Positions 45,766 through 55,969 of a stretch of 64,000 nucleotides of DNA are shown one piece after another. The translations under genes were made by a program, and so were the position numbers. Each line of letters begins with the position of its first letter. Within the stretch, counting starts at the first letter, position 1. Source of the stretch: Gongronella butleri (taxonomy: Eukaryota > Mucoromycota > Mucoromycetes > Mucorales > Cunninghamellaceae); the NCBI GenBank assembly GCA_025201375.1, contig JAIWZP010000035.1, positions 286,810 to 350,809 on the forward strand. The letters run 5' to 3'. Below the pieces are notes generated by a model. The model did no database searches and was not told where the DNA came from. It saw only the letters and a program-made list of their open reading frames with translations.

Positions 45766-46512
45766 AAGTCGAAAGTGGACATTTTTAATATGGTTCCAAT
45801 TAAATCTCGACTTTTTTTTTTTTTATCAGGACATCGTCATATGGTCTCGACAAGTTTAATTGGATAGACACGTGACCCGGGCGCGTTTCAGCAAAATCTC
45901 AGCAGAAAAGCACGCCAATGGGTCAAATGCGTCGTCAGAATCCCCCGCGTCGCACTCGCCTAAGGCGCAAGAGTTATAGCTCCTTGAGCATGTGTTTGAT
46001 GCGCACACACATGGTGTCCCCCGCGGCCACCATCAAATAATATACCTTTCCCACCTTCCACATGGCCTTAGTCGCTTTCACTTGCTTTTTTTAATCGTTA
46101 CCATGGTCAATTCTCTTTTTTTCTACGAATTAAAGGAAATTCCAATCAGCTTTACTCTTTTGGATTCAGTACAACACACTCTTTAACGGGAAAGGGCAAT
46201 GAAAAAAAATGGCTCGCATGATTGCATCTGCCCTTAAGGCCGAAAGATCCAAAAAGAGCGGTCGTAAAGTGTCTAATTTTGTGTCCAATGCTATGAATGA
46301 TAAAAAACCAAAGTTTGGAAAGGGTCGCCTTTTGTGCAGCATGTGACGGCAAGTATTCCCTTTTTTTTTTTTTTTTTTTGTTGCGTGTGTAAAAAAAGGT
46401 GCTGTCAAAAAAGTCGATATTCATTGTCCGCCATTGCCAAAAAAAAAAAAGGAAGAAAATGAGTGGCAAAAGGCAAATTGCTTCCCCTTTCTTTTCAATT
46501 CTATTGTTTTCC

Positions 46513-47817
46513 ATGAGTCAAGTGCCTGTTGGTGACCTGTTCTGTCAGCGCGACAGCTACGCAAAGGAGCTCGAAACGACGTGCATCTCTTGTTCGGAAA
46601 AGCCAGACAAAAAAGGATTTTATCAAGTGCACCTCAAGGACACTGGTATGAAAAAAAAAAAGAAAAATCGAGTGCTTTCATGACGTTTTGCTGACCAATT
46701 ACTCTTTCTTTTACTGCTAGTGTTGTTTCCTGAGGGCGGTGGGCAACCTGCGGACACGGGCAGCATTAATGGTGTACAGGTGTATGACGTGCAGCGACAC
46801 AAACTTGCGCATGTGCATTACACCAAGGAGCGTGTCGAGCCCGGACCCGTGCATGTGACGCTCGATTGGTCTCGGCGACGCGACCACATGCAGCAGCACA
46901 GCGGGCAGCATCTTTTGAGCGCTGTGCTCGAACAAGAACCTTACAAGATGGAGACGGTTGGCTGGGCGCTCAAGGACAAATTCGCATATATTGAATTGGG
47001 CACTGCAGGGGGCAAGGCACCGACACAAGCGCAATTGGACGAAGTGGAGGGTGTTGTGAATGCATGGATCCGGCAGGCGACGCCCATGGTATGCCATACG
47101 ACGGCGCATGATGAGAAAAATGGCCTTTCGTCGCTTCCTGCGGATTATGCAGGTGATGGTGGTGTGATTCGCACGATTGAGATTGAGGGGCTGGATCGCA
47201 ACCCTTGCTGCGGCACACACGTCAAGCACCTTGGCGATTTGCAGGTCCTCAAATTGCTGCACACTGAAAATATTCGCGGAGGCAACACGCGCGTCTATTT
47301 TGTATTTGGCGACCGCGTCACCGACACGCTCCACAACCTGTACGACGTGTCGCGGCAGCTGAACAAGGCATTGTCAGTGCCTGTGGATCAATTGGTCGAG
47401 AGTGTCACACGTTTGCAATTGGCTACAAGGAATCAAGCCAAGATCATCAAGCAATGGCAAGCACGCAGTGCCGCACACGCGTGCGACCGCATTGCAAAGG
47501 CAATTGGCGATGACACGGTTCTGCTTGTACACGATGACGAGGCCGGCGACATGGCGTACCTAACATTGGTGGCAGCTGCCATCAAGGATCGCGATCTATT
47601 GGCCGCATCGCCGCGTGCCGTTGTTGTGCTTGCGTCCGGCGAGCCATCCGGCCCCGGCACGCTGGTTGTGCTGAGCGGCGACGACCAACGACTCAAGGAA
47701 ATCACCACCAAATTGACGGCCCATTTGCCAGGCACAAAAGGTGGCGGCGCGCGAGGCCGATGGACTGGAAAAACGCCAAGTCTTGCTGGTATCGACCAAT
47801 TCGCTCTCAAAATCTAA
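46513..47817 (+). CDS. Alanyl-tRNA editing protein, AARSD1/AlaX type II (2 exons)
   Basis: Exons are 46513-46645 and 46721-47817, giving 409 residues. It is a free-standing editing domain that deacylates Ser- or Gly-mischarged tRNA-Ala. CQRDSYAKELET opens the domain, FPEGGGQPADTG is the editing-core glycine motif, HSGQH is the first zinc-binding pair and CCGTH the second. A C-terminal helical and DHHA1-like part follows. The start at 46513 (MSQVPVGDLF) matches the family. An in-frame ATG at 46459 adds 18 residues (MSGKRQIASPFFSILLFS), basic then hydrophobic, which might direct a second isoform to mitochondria (inference). AATAAA overlaps the 3' end (47820). Confidence 0.92.
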
Positions 47818-48847
47818 ATTAATAAACGAGTAGTCTGAATTGGTGCCAATCATCCATCTTCCAACCCACACTGAGGCTCATGGAAGAAAATCCTGCCTTT
47901 CTTTACTTCGCTTTCTTTTTTTTTCCTGGTTCACGTGGCACATCCGTTGTTGCTTTGATACGGCAAGCTTGGTCCGAATCCACGTCGTGAGTCGTTCTTG
48001 GGACACCGAAATACAGAATTGAGATACAAAAAAAAAAAAAAAAAGGGGGGGGACCAGCGCCATCCAAGCCCTGGGTGGGTGGGAACGCGTGAATTCACAG
48101 GGAGACACGCCACACGCATGGCTAATGGCGAGCATCAGTGGGCTAGATCCCAAGAGAGGTTGCTAAAATAAGACCCTGAAAATGCCAGCGTTCCCCAGGA
48201 TCACGCTGTCTAAGCACACACAGCCACAGCTTTTTGATTTTTGTCAATATTTGCACTCTCAATTGTTAAATGATCACGTTCAGCAACGCGCCACAAGTAT
48301 TAATGGATGCGTCCATCCAGTGATAGGCAGCATTTGGCACTTTTGAACTGAGAGACGCGCTAAAAGTGTACCCACAACCTTTTTTTTTTTTTTTTTTTTT
48401 TGTTTTTGGTGCAACGATCGATGAAATCTGGACCCGAGTTTGACTGCGGGTGTAATTTAGTGCTGCGTGTGGCGGTCTATTTCCATGGAGAGCAATGTCG
48501 TAGCTTAATTGAGCTTTCCAAGAGCCAAGCATTATTGATTTTTTTTTTCAGGGACACCAATGGCACACGTGTGTGACGCTTTGCAGCAATGTATTTCTTG
48601 TTCCACCAACGTTCCAGAAAAAGGGAACGGCCCTTTGATTTAAGGTTTTGGTCAGACGCGGTCCTGACAGCCTGCGGCCAGGTCGTGTCTCCTTTGTCTA
48701 AGCGCATCTTTGAACCTAATTATGCGAGAAAGCCAAGCCCGCACCTCATCCTGTTGCACCGCGACTATGATGAGCATAAAAAAGAGTATAAAAGCGAGGG
48801 GAAAGACTGCCGCAAAAAAAAAAAGAAACATACAAACCATTACAATC
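47818..48847. other. Intergenic region before the small acidic gene
   Basis: A-runs at 48028-48045 and T-runs at 48380-48400. Open frames on the minus strand here are low-complexity. The right end has a TATA box. Confidence 0.5.
48787..48793 (+). promoter_or_regulatory. TATA box of the small acidic-protein gene
   Basis: TATAAAA lies about 60 bp before the ATG at 48848, followed by an A-rich leader. This supports a real transcription unit for a gene too small and split to be obvious. Confidence 0.6.
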
Positions 48848-49172
48848 ATGTCCTCTGAAGCTGTAAATCTGCTCAATTTTGCAAATTGACATTCGTTTGA
48901 CGCGTTTTTTTTTTTTCAGGAATACTACCAAGAAGTCGAGCAGACCACCTATGAAGCTGGTAAGCATTAAAAATCATTCAAAATAAGATTCATGGATGAT
49001 TTTTAATGACATTTCTTTATTTTTTTCTTTTACGAATATGATAGTGGATGAAGATGGCGATGAGGTTGTCGTTCAAGAGACCGTTGTCAACACTGTCATC
49101 GAGGATGAAAATGGTGACGAGTACGTCGAGCAAGTCGTGGAGACCACCGTGTACGAAGATGAAGAAGATTGA
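48848..49172 (+). CDS. Small acidic 60-residue protein (3 exons)
   Basis: Exons are 48848-48862 (15 nt), 48920-48959 (40 nt) and 49045-49172, 183 nt in all. Each junction has a good GTAA donor and AG acceptor (the first intron has TTTGACGCGTT followed by a T run and CAG), and the frame is kept across both. The product runs MSSEAEYYQEVEQTTYEA and then Asp/Glu/Val-rich, ending VYEDEED. It contains two near repeats (VDEDGDEVVVQETVV and IEDENGDEYVEQVVET). I do not recognise a family. A TATA box upstream and AATAAA at 49215 fit a complete gene. The role is unknown; highly acidic small proteins can act as chaperones or masks for basic partners (inference). Confidence 0.7.
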
Positions 49173-50700
49173 GCACCTGTTTTGGTACCGTGTCTCGAAT
49201 TCCAACTGTTTTTGAATAAACAAGCTTGCTTGCAACTCATTGGCTTTTCCATCTGTTGTTGGCACGGAGATTGGCATAGCTCAAGCGCCTGATAAAGCGA
49301 TTTTAATTGCGTTTGCAACGCGCTAAACACATTCACGACTCATAACTGGCCATTCTGACGCGTCAATTCGTAGCTACTTCGCGTTGATATCTACGCGGCT
49401 GTGGAATGACGTACCCGGCACCAAAGGAAAAAAAAAGGAAAAGATTGACACAGGGGCCCCGAAAGATTGCGGAAAACCAAAACAACATCAGAACTAGGGG
49501 CAAACTTGATGTGCAGACCACGGGTCCGGTTTTTTTTTTTTTTTTTCGGGCGCCACAGACCAATGAATGAGACAGCAACAACATAACCAAATACACAATG
49601 GCCAGTTGTCAATATCAAATGACCAAGGCGAAACAGGGAGATGAACCAAAAATGCGAAAGATGGATGCTTTTGGCCGCTTGATCAAGGTCATTGAAAATA
49701 TTCGGGTGAATCCAAGCTGTCAATTGCGGTGCCTGTCGTTTCAAAAAAATAATGGGCGTACAATGACGTCAGGTTATGATCCGCCAACGCGCCGCAATCG
49801 CGTGAAAACACAAAAACAAGCAAAACAGACAAAAATGACCAGTCTAGTGCTCGCATTTCAGCAGATTTGCGCGTGCACGTCGCCGTGTCTCGCCTTTAAT
49901 CGCTTGCTCGTACAAGTTCGTCCTCTGAGCGGCGCAAAAAGAGCGAGACAGAGCCGGAAAGGAGTAAAAAATGCATTTTACTTGAATTTCAGGATACCTA
50001 TTGAAAAGCAGCAGAGTCGCGTAATGTCGTGCCGCCACGTTTGCGAGGTGCCACGCAGGGAAAACAGCGAGGAAAAGCAGAAAAACACGATCGAATCCAA
50101 TCGTGCCAAAAAAGGAGCGTCAATCAAACCCCCCTGAGAGCCCAGAGAGGTTGCCTTTTACCTCTTTTGCGCCATCAAGTGTGCCAATGGCTTCCCAATC
50201 ACTTTAAAACGTCTAAGAAAAACAGAAGAAAAAAAAAAAGAGAAACAAAGAAATTGAGGGGAAGTAGTGCGAACACTGAGATGCGAAAAGAGAGCCAGGG
50301 GCAAACGTGAGAGAGCCAAGATCGTGGGGATAGGGTCCCTCGTTGCCATAAATGGGCTTGGTGATAAAGTTGAGGCACCCTTTTTTTTTTTTTTTTTTTT
50401 TGGCTCGAGAAACACAAAAAATCAGAAACAAGATAGAATCAAGAATCAAGAAGACCAGAAGAGCCGATTGGGCTCTCGACTACTATCCCGTGTTTCTCAA
50501 CTTATAATAATGCGCCTTGATGCATTGCAAGCGACGACAAAATAAAAAAAGTGTTGTTTGAGTGGTTGCTTTCAATCGAGAACGCAATACTGTAAAGCTT
50601 GTTTTATACATTCCGTCCCTTGGCATGCACGCCTTTTATACGATCGACTCAATAAATACAAGATGCAAAATGCTTTTCGCTCTCTTTCATACAATTGACA
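49173..50700. other. Intergenic region, no firm gene
   Basis: It holds T-runs (49530-49546, 50382-50401) and a minus-strand open frame (50158-50373, MATRDPIPTILALSR to GKPLAHLMAQKR) whose end has an acceptor-like CTTCTGTTTTTCTTAG before a basic segment. I could not decide whether this is a small gene. The promoter of the FkbM gene is at the right, with TTTATAC about 65 bp before its ATG. Confidence 0.4.
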
Positions 50701-52463
50701 ATGTTTAGACCGCACAGACTCATTGCCAACAAGGCATTGTTAGGATATGTTTTATGCGCGCTGATTTTGGTTGATATTATGCTGACAGCATTCTATCGTC
50801 ACCGTGAAGAAAAGCCGCGCTACTTTGTGCAATCATTGATGGACAATGTATAATTTTGATTTTATTGAGTAGTCAAAACTCGTTGATTCTCATTTATTAT
50901 TTTTAAAACCAGGACTATTCTTTCAAGAAATACTTTGGAGGCTCCATGCACGGTGAGTGACGCTTTGTTAAAACACCATGTTTTGCGACAAACGATTCAT
51001 TTATGCGAAAATTTGTAGGCCGAGAACATGATGCAGCTATTGTTAATCCCACGTCAAACAATATGACGGTGATCTTGCACGATAAGAAATTGACGGCAGA
51101 CTCTGGCGATTTTAAGTGGCAATTGCGAGTTGTAAAGCATGCTTTGAACATCAGATGGTGCACAATTTGGAATTCAAACTTTTTATTTTCTATTAGATCA
51201 AGAATAAACCCGACTTTTATTTGGTTGCTCCGATCCATGCTGATCTTTGGCAAATCGTTTGTAGCGTTGAGCACCGCTATTTCCGGCTAATGGAATGGAT
51301 TCTGCGGTCGTATCGCGAAGATCCGGCCCGTGATTCTCCCCTTTTGATGATCGATGTTGGTAAAAAACCAAGCAAATTCAAAAGTTCCCCACATTTTTTT
51401 ATTAATCATCATCATCTGCAGGAGCAAACCATGGCATTTTCTCGTTGTCGGCCGGCGTTAGCGGTGCTCAAGTCATTGGGTTGGAGCTCCAACCACATGT
51501 TCGAAGTATGTTTTAAGCATGTTTCTCTTTTTTTCAACGAAATCTAACCCACAATTCTTTTTAAACCATTTTTGATTAGGTTCAATGGCCATGTCTGTCC
51601 GCTTGAATCAGGTGGAGGATCGCACACGTCTGCTCTCATTGGGCGCCCTGGACAAATTCAACGAATTCCCAATGTCAAACGATGTTTTTGGAAATCCTGG
51701 CCAAGTCACCTTGGATGTGCGCAAAGACTCGCCTGGAAGTGGCTTGATGGCACGCACGGTTCGTCTGGATGCCCTTCCACGCTACGATTTGCTCTTTTCT
51801 ACAAACAATATCTTAGTTTCTCCCGAAGACATTGGCCATGGCTATAGTGAGGCGTTCCAAAGGGCCCAAGACGCGCAGCGCGACGGTGCTGATCCATTGA
51901 CCCTGATGCCGGATGATCTGTCCTTGCGTCAACCAGTCCACTTTTTAAAGATTGATGTGGAAGGCTTTGAAATGGAAGTCATTGACTCGGCGGCAAAGCT
52001 AATGGACCTGCAACTCGTGGAAAATATCATTGCTGAGTTTGGCCCGGTAGGTGTCTGGGGAAACTCCAAGTTGGATCTTGCAACAACGAGGACCAACTGG
52101 AAAAAGGGTCTCAAAAAAATGATTCGCCATTATGGATTCGACATTCGTATTTTGGATGGCCCTGGCTTCCAAGCGCTCGTTGACTTGATGCAACGAGAAC
52201 GCGTCAACATCGACCCCGAGTCTCCAGGCGGAAAAGTCAAAATTAATCGATTGTTTGCGCGCGACTTCTTTGGCAACACATTCCAACCTGGCGATGCCTT
52301 CTCAGAAAAAATGAAGGCCGCTCAATATCATATCAGCGATTATGTGGATTTGCCTTTTGAATTCATTGACACGTTCCTTGACCAAAATGATAATATTGCT
52401 CAGCTATACCTTTGGTTTACACGACGAGAAAGCCCAATGGTGCAAAACTTCTTTAGCGAGTGA
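50701..52463 (+). CDS. FkbM-family methyltransferase, membrane-anchored (6 exons)
   Basis: Exons are 50701-50847, 50913-50952, 51019-51131, 51197-51359, 51422-51505 and 51580-52463, giving 476 residues. A type II membrane segment (LLGYVLCALILVDIMLTAFY, about 13-32) precedes a lumenal SAM-dependent methyltransferase of the FkbM group. Motif I is LLMIDVGANHGIFSLSAG, split by an intron after DVG, followed by IGLELQPHVR. The FkbM hallmark KIDVEGFEMEVIDSAAKL lies about residue 290, and a basic/aromatic C-terminal region follows. FkbM enzymes methylate sugar or polyketide hydroxyls; the fungal substrate is unknown. It lies 11 kb from the METTL24-like pair. Those share the membrane topology and a D-x-E-G-type motif but not the rest. 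Confidence 0.85.
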
Positions 52464-54932
52464 ATATTGTTATATTAAACAACCCATAAAAAAAAAGCCT
52501 GGCAATGCTGCCAAGCTCTGCCTTTTAGCGAACTCGTCAAAAAAAAAAAACAGACATATCTTTGCTTGTATTGAGTTTTATATTTTTTCTTGTTTTTGAA
52601 TTTTTTTATTTCGCGTTAATACTTTAGTCGTGGACAATGCCTTGATTCATCATTGCGCGAACGTGTTATGAAATCGGCGGAAGGATGCGACTAAAGTGGC
52701 AAATTTGCCGCCCTATTCACCAGAGACAATTTCTTTTGAACAATTTTGGAATAAACTGAAAAAAGCATGTATGTATGTCTTGGATTTGTGACTGTGGGCG
52801 GTGGGTTGGACTCTCTTTACGGAGAATTGAGCACTCTGGGATCCATCTTGTTGCGGTGCTCTGTGCAAGCTGGATACTTGATTTGCATGAATGTTTACTT
52901 TTTATTGTCGCGTCGCATCATCCCTGTGTTTTCTTCAAGATCAATATTTACCTTCATGGGATAGCCGGTCTCTGTGGCAAGTTTGAAAGAAATTGGATTA
53001 CTGTAGCAAGAGAATCTCACAAATTGATTGCACTTTGACATTGTAATGCGCAGCACTGGCTTTCTTTGGCCAATGAGCAACCAACCTCTTAGTATAAGTC
53101 TCGATATTTAGTAGTCTCAAGCTGTGCGACAAGGCTGTCAATCACTTATTCTAGATGGATGTCGAGAAACTTGCATTCGAAGCTTTTTCTTTGTTTTTTG
53201 GCCATCAGTCGTTACATTTAGTATCTGGTAAGGGCGCTAAACTCATTGAGTCAGTCATTCCAAGTCTTGTCGTTCAAATGAGCCCACCCCACGAGGCACT
53301 GTGGCCACTAGATGGCGCGCAATGTCCGATTTTCAAAACTGCCAAATGTCCAAGGGGTACAGGCGACCCGCGGAAAACCATGAAATTTACGTCCTTAGAT
53401 CGCCACGCCATTCACACATATGTTAAACCCTTCTCTTTCACCGATGTCAATGCAACAAAAAACGGAGATTCATTGACTAATTTCGACGTAAATTGCGATT
53501 TTCGTCTAATTTTCGGCTCAAGTTCATCTTGATGATAAGTGATCACAGCACCTTGAAACTTGCATTATCGAAAAGAGCATGGCATGGTGCGTACGTAGCT
53601 GTCATGATCAGTGAAAAATAAGCGTCCTGGCGAAACAAATGCACGGCAAAAATCATTATGAATTTTGACGCGTCATAAAAGCGCGTCAGTTTGGTTATTC
53701 CTGCTCGGCTAGTTGCATCAAATTAATGCATTCGGCGTGTCTATTGCTAATGGACGCGTCGGTGTGGCTCTATGGACGCGTTTTTCCCGGGCTATTTCTC
53801 TATAAAGTTTATGTTAAAATCGCACATTGCTCGTCACTGAGCAGATAGACCTCTCTCTTTTTTGATATTTTCGTGGTTTCTCCATCATGCGTTTTGCGTT
53901 TGTAAGTTTGGCGAAATTCTGGAGACCTGAATTTACGATTTTGGTTTTAGAGCTTGCCATGGCTCATTTTTTGATGGGTGTCTGGTGCACACCTATACAC
54001 TTTTGGCAGTTGCAAGTTTAATCATGTTTGGTGTTTCCAGATGACATCTTCACAATGAGACGCGTTTCAGAGCATTGCGGCGCTTTGTTCAAGAGTTACG
54101 AATCTTTTTGCGTTAAAGCGAGTCGTTTTATAAACGCCTTTAGAAACAACTTGACCAAAGTATCCACAATTCGACTCAGTGGACAGGCTGACCCTACGAT
54201 ACAACGATGGCACGTTTTGTCTGGTCATTGTCAAGTACATTTTTGTGTCATCTCATATGAAAGCGGAAAAAAACACTTTTGTCGGCCATCTCAAAGACTT
54301 TTGGCAGAATCGTTTCCGCAGACCAGCAGGCTGTTACAGCCTTGGCCATTTCTTTCCAGTGAGACCTGTTGCGCTTCGATTGAGAGTGTATTTGTCGACA
54401 AAACGCCGAAAATGTAACTAAATGTCTAAAATTGGTTCTTTTTGAAGGAATATCTTCCAAGTGACCCCCCGCTTTGCCCTTGACGATGATCGACCCAACA
54501 ATTCAGAAATAACAAATCAGGTTTGACCAAGATCGGACGATTGTAATGCCAGAAATTGCGAATTAATTCACTTTGAGCACTTTGATACTTTATTTTGAAT
54601 GAATTTTGATTGACGTCCATCAAAAATGTTTATGTTGTGTTTTTGGCAAATATTTTGGTGGTTACAGTATTGTGCAATACAGTAAAAAGCTATTGATTAC
54701 TGCCAATTGTCCGATCATTGCAATAAAAAGTCGCAAAGTTTGGAACAAAATGCTCGCAAAAAAAAAAAAAAAAAACCTATGGTCAGACATCCATGAACAA
54801 AAAAGTCGAGAGTCAAGATGCAACTCTTTTTTATGCGTACTATGCGATCAATGTAACACTGCCAAAAAGAAAATCGTCTTAAAATCTGTTTTGCGCGCTG
54901 CCAGCCTGCCATAGTCCCATTTTTTGCTCTCG

Positions 54933-54973
<41 letters not shown>

Positions 54974-55178
54974 ACGCACGTTGGGGCGCTTTGGAAACAA
55001 TTGACACAAGCGACGGCGCAAATGAGGGGAGGGAAAAGGCACAACCACATTTTATCCAATTGGGATTGTGCTGATTGCCATCATGCGATGACATCATTGA
55101 ATACAATTAACTTTGATATGATACTGAGCAAGTATCATGCAAAGAAAAAAAAAAAAGTATCCTACCTCCTGCTAAAAG
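52464..55178. other. Gene-poor gap with repeat R2
   Basis: Repeat R2 copy 2 (53740-53950), several TGACGCGT words near 53670-53790, a ~33-nt T run at 54938-54972 and several short open frames without coding character (for example 53155-53532, 54028-54417). No gene is called. Confidence 0.5.
53740..53950 (+). repeat. Dispersed repeat R2, copy 2
   Basis: It pairs with 40640-40840, as described there, in the same orientation. Confidence 0.6.
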
Positions 55179-55221
55179 ATGTCATCAACAAGCAGCGGCC
55201 AGGTGGTCTACCGTGTTTCAG

Positions 55222-55368
55222 GCAGTCCGCTTCAATTGCCCAATGTGCGAGGCATCTCTCAAGAATGTGGACCAGACAAAGCTGAAGCACGGTCTTCGTT
55301 CACGACACGTCATGGAGGGTGAGAATATCGACGAGCCCATGGACATCGACTCTCCCCCTCTCTCCTAG
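55222..55368 (+). CDS. Possible small C2H2-like zinc-finger exon
   Basis: The frame reads AVRFNCPMCEASLKNVDQTK then LKHGLRSRHV and ends DEPMDIDSPPLS before TAG. Spacing is C-x2-C-x13-H-x5-H, compatible with a zinc finger. It begins behind an acceptor-like CCGTGTTTCAG. An ATG at 55179 (MSSTSSGQ) would join in frame only if a 19-nt GT...AG segment (55203-55221) were removed, which is too short for a normal fungal intron. It could be the last exon of a gene whose earlier exons I cannot see, or a relic with a frameshift. Confidence 0.35.
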   Translation, partial: AVRFNCPMCEASLKNVDQTKLKHGLRSRHVMEGENIDEPMDIDSPPLS

Positions 55369-55969
55369 CCCTGCCAACGACGACCATTTCTTTCCAAATT
55401 GGTCGTTATGCTTCAAACCTTATCTGCCCCCCCTTTTTTTTTTTTTTGTAGTCAATGGGTCGATTCAGAGCACGGGAGGATATTTTTAGCCTGAGGGCAG
55501 CCAAATAAAGTGTTGCCGAGTACGGTCCAGTCCGGCGTATCGCTTTTTCGATCTTTTTTTTTTGGGCTTTTTATTTGCGCTGCCGCATCCGCGAGTCGAG
55601 ATGCATCGGATGCATGAATTTGCGTGGGGTGCCAAAGCTTTTAAACGCGTGGATGCACGACGTTCTGGATCATTCGATCAAAACGTCCACCTGTGCGCCA
55701 ATTTATTCGTGATTTTCGGTGTCCAAATGCGTGGGTGCGCGTCTTCCCGGATCATAGAGCCCAGTCACCCGCTCTGATCGCAATTCTATTTGTTGTCCTT
55801 GTGCGTTGAAACGCGTGGATGGTGCTTGGCGCGCAATTGTGGGTGGACTTGCAAACATTTGGGCTCCGACACGCTGCATTGAGCACATTTGACGCTTGGG
55901 ACTCTTTTATATCGCTTTCTTCCTTTTATTTTCCCTCCCCATCGGTACCTGACTTACTTGAGAACACGA

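Larger units (their letters stand above)
39731..46512. other. 6.8-kb repeat-dominated gap
   Basis: It contains repeat R3 (40.1-40.3 kb), repeat R2 (40.6-40.85), scattered TACTGTA words, the large inverted repeat (41.9-45.0), a partial third piece of R1 (45.24-45.36), a short coding-like relic (45.45-45.75) and the AARSD1 promoter. No intact gene is seen. Confidence 0.6.

Noticed and set aside
50158..50415. Possible small minus-strand gene (ends GKPLAHLMAQKR)
   Set aside because: Low-complexity Phe/Ser-rich middle from a T-rich tract, and two conflicting models (spliced or unspliced). Not enough support to call it.
53155..53532. 125-residue plus-strand open frame
   Set aside because: No domain, no introns with good signals, composition like the surrounding repeat DNA; probably chance.
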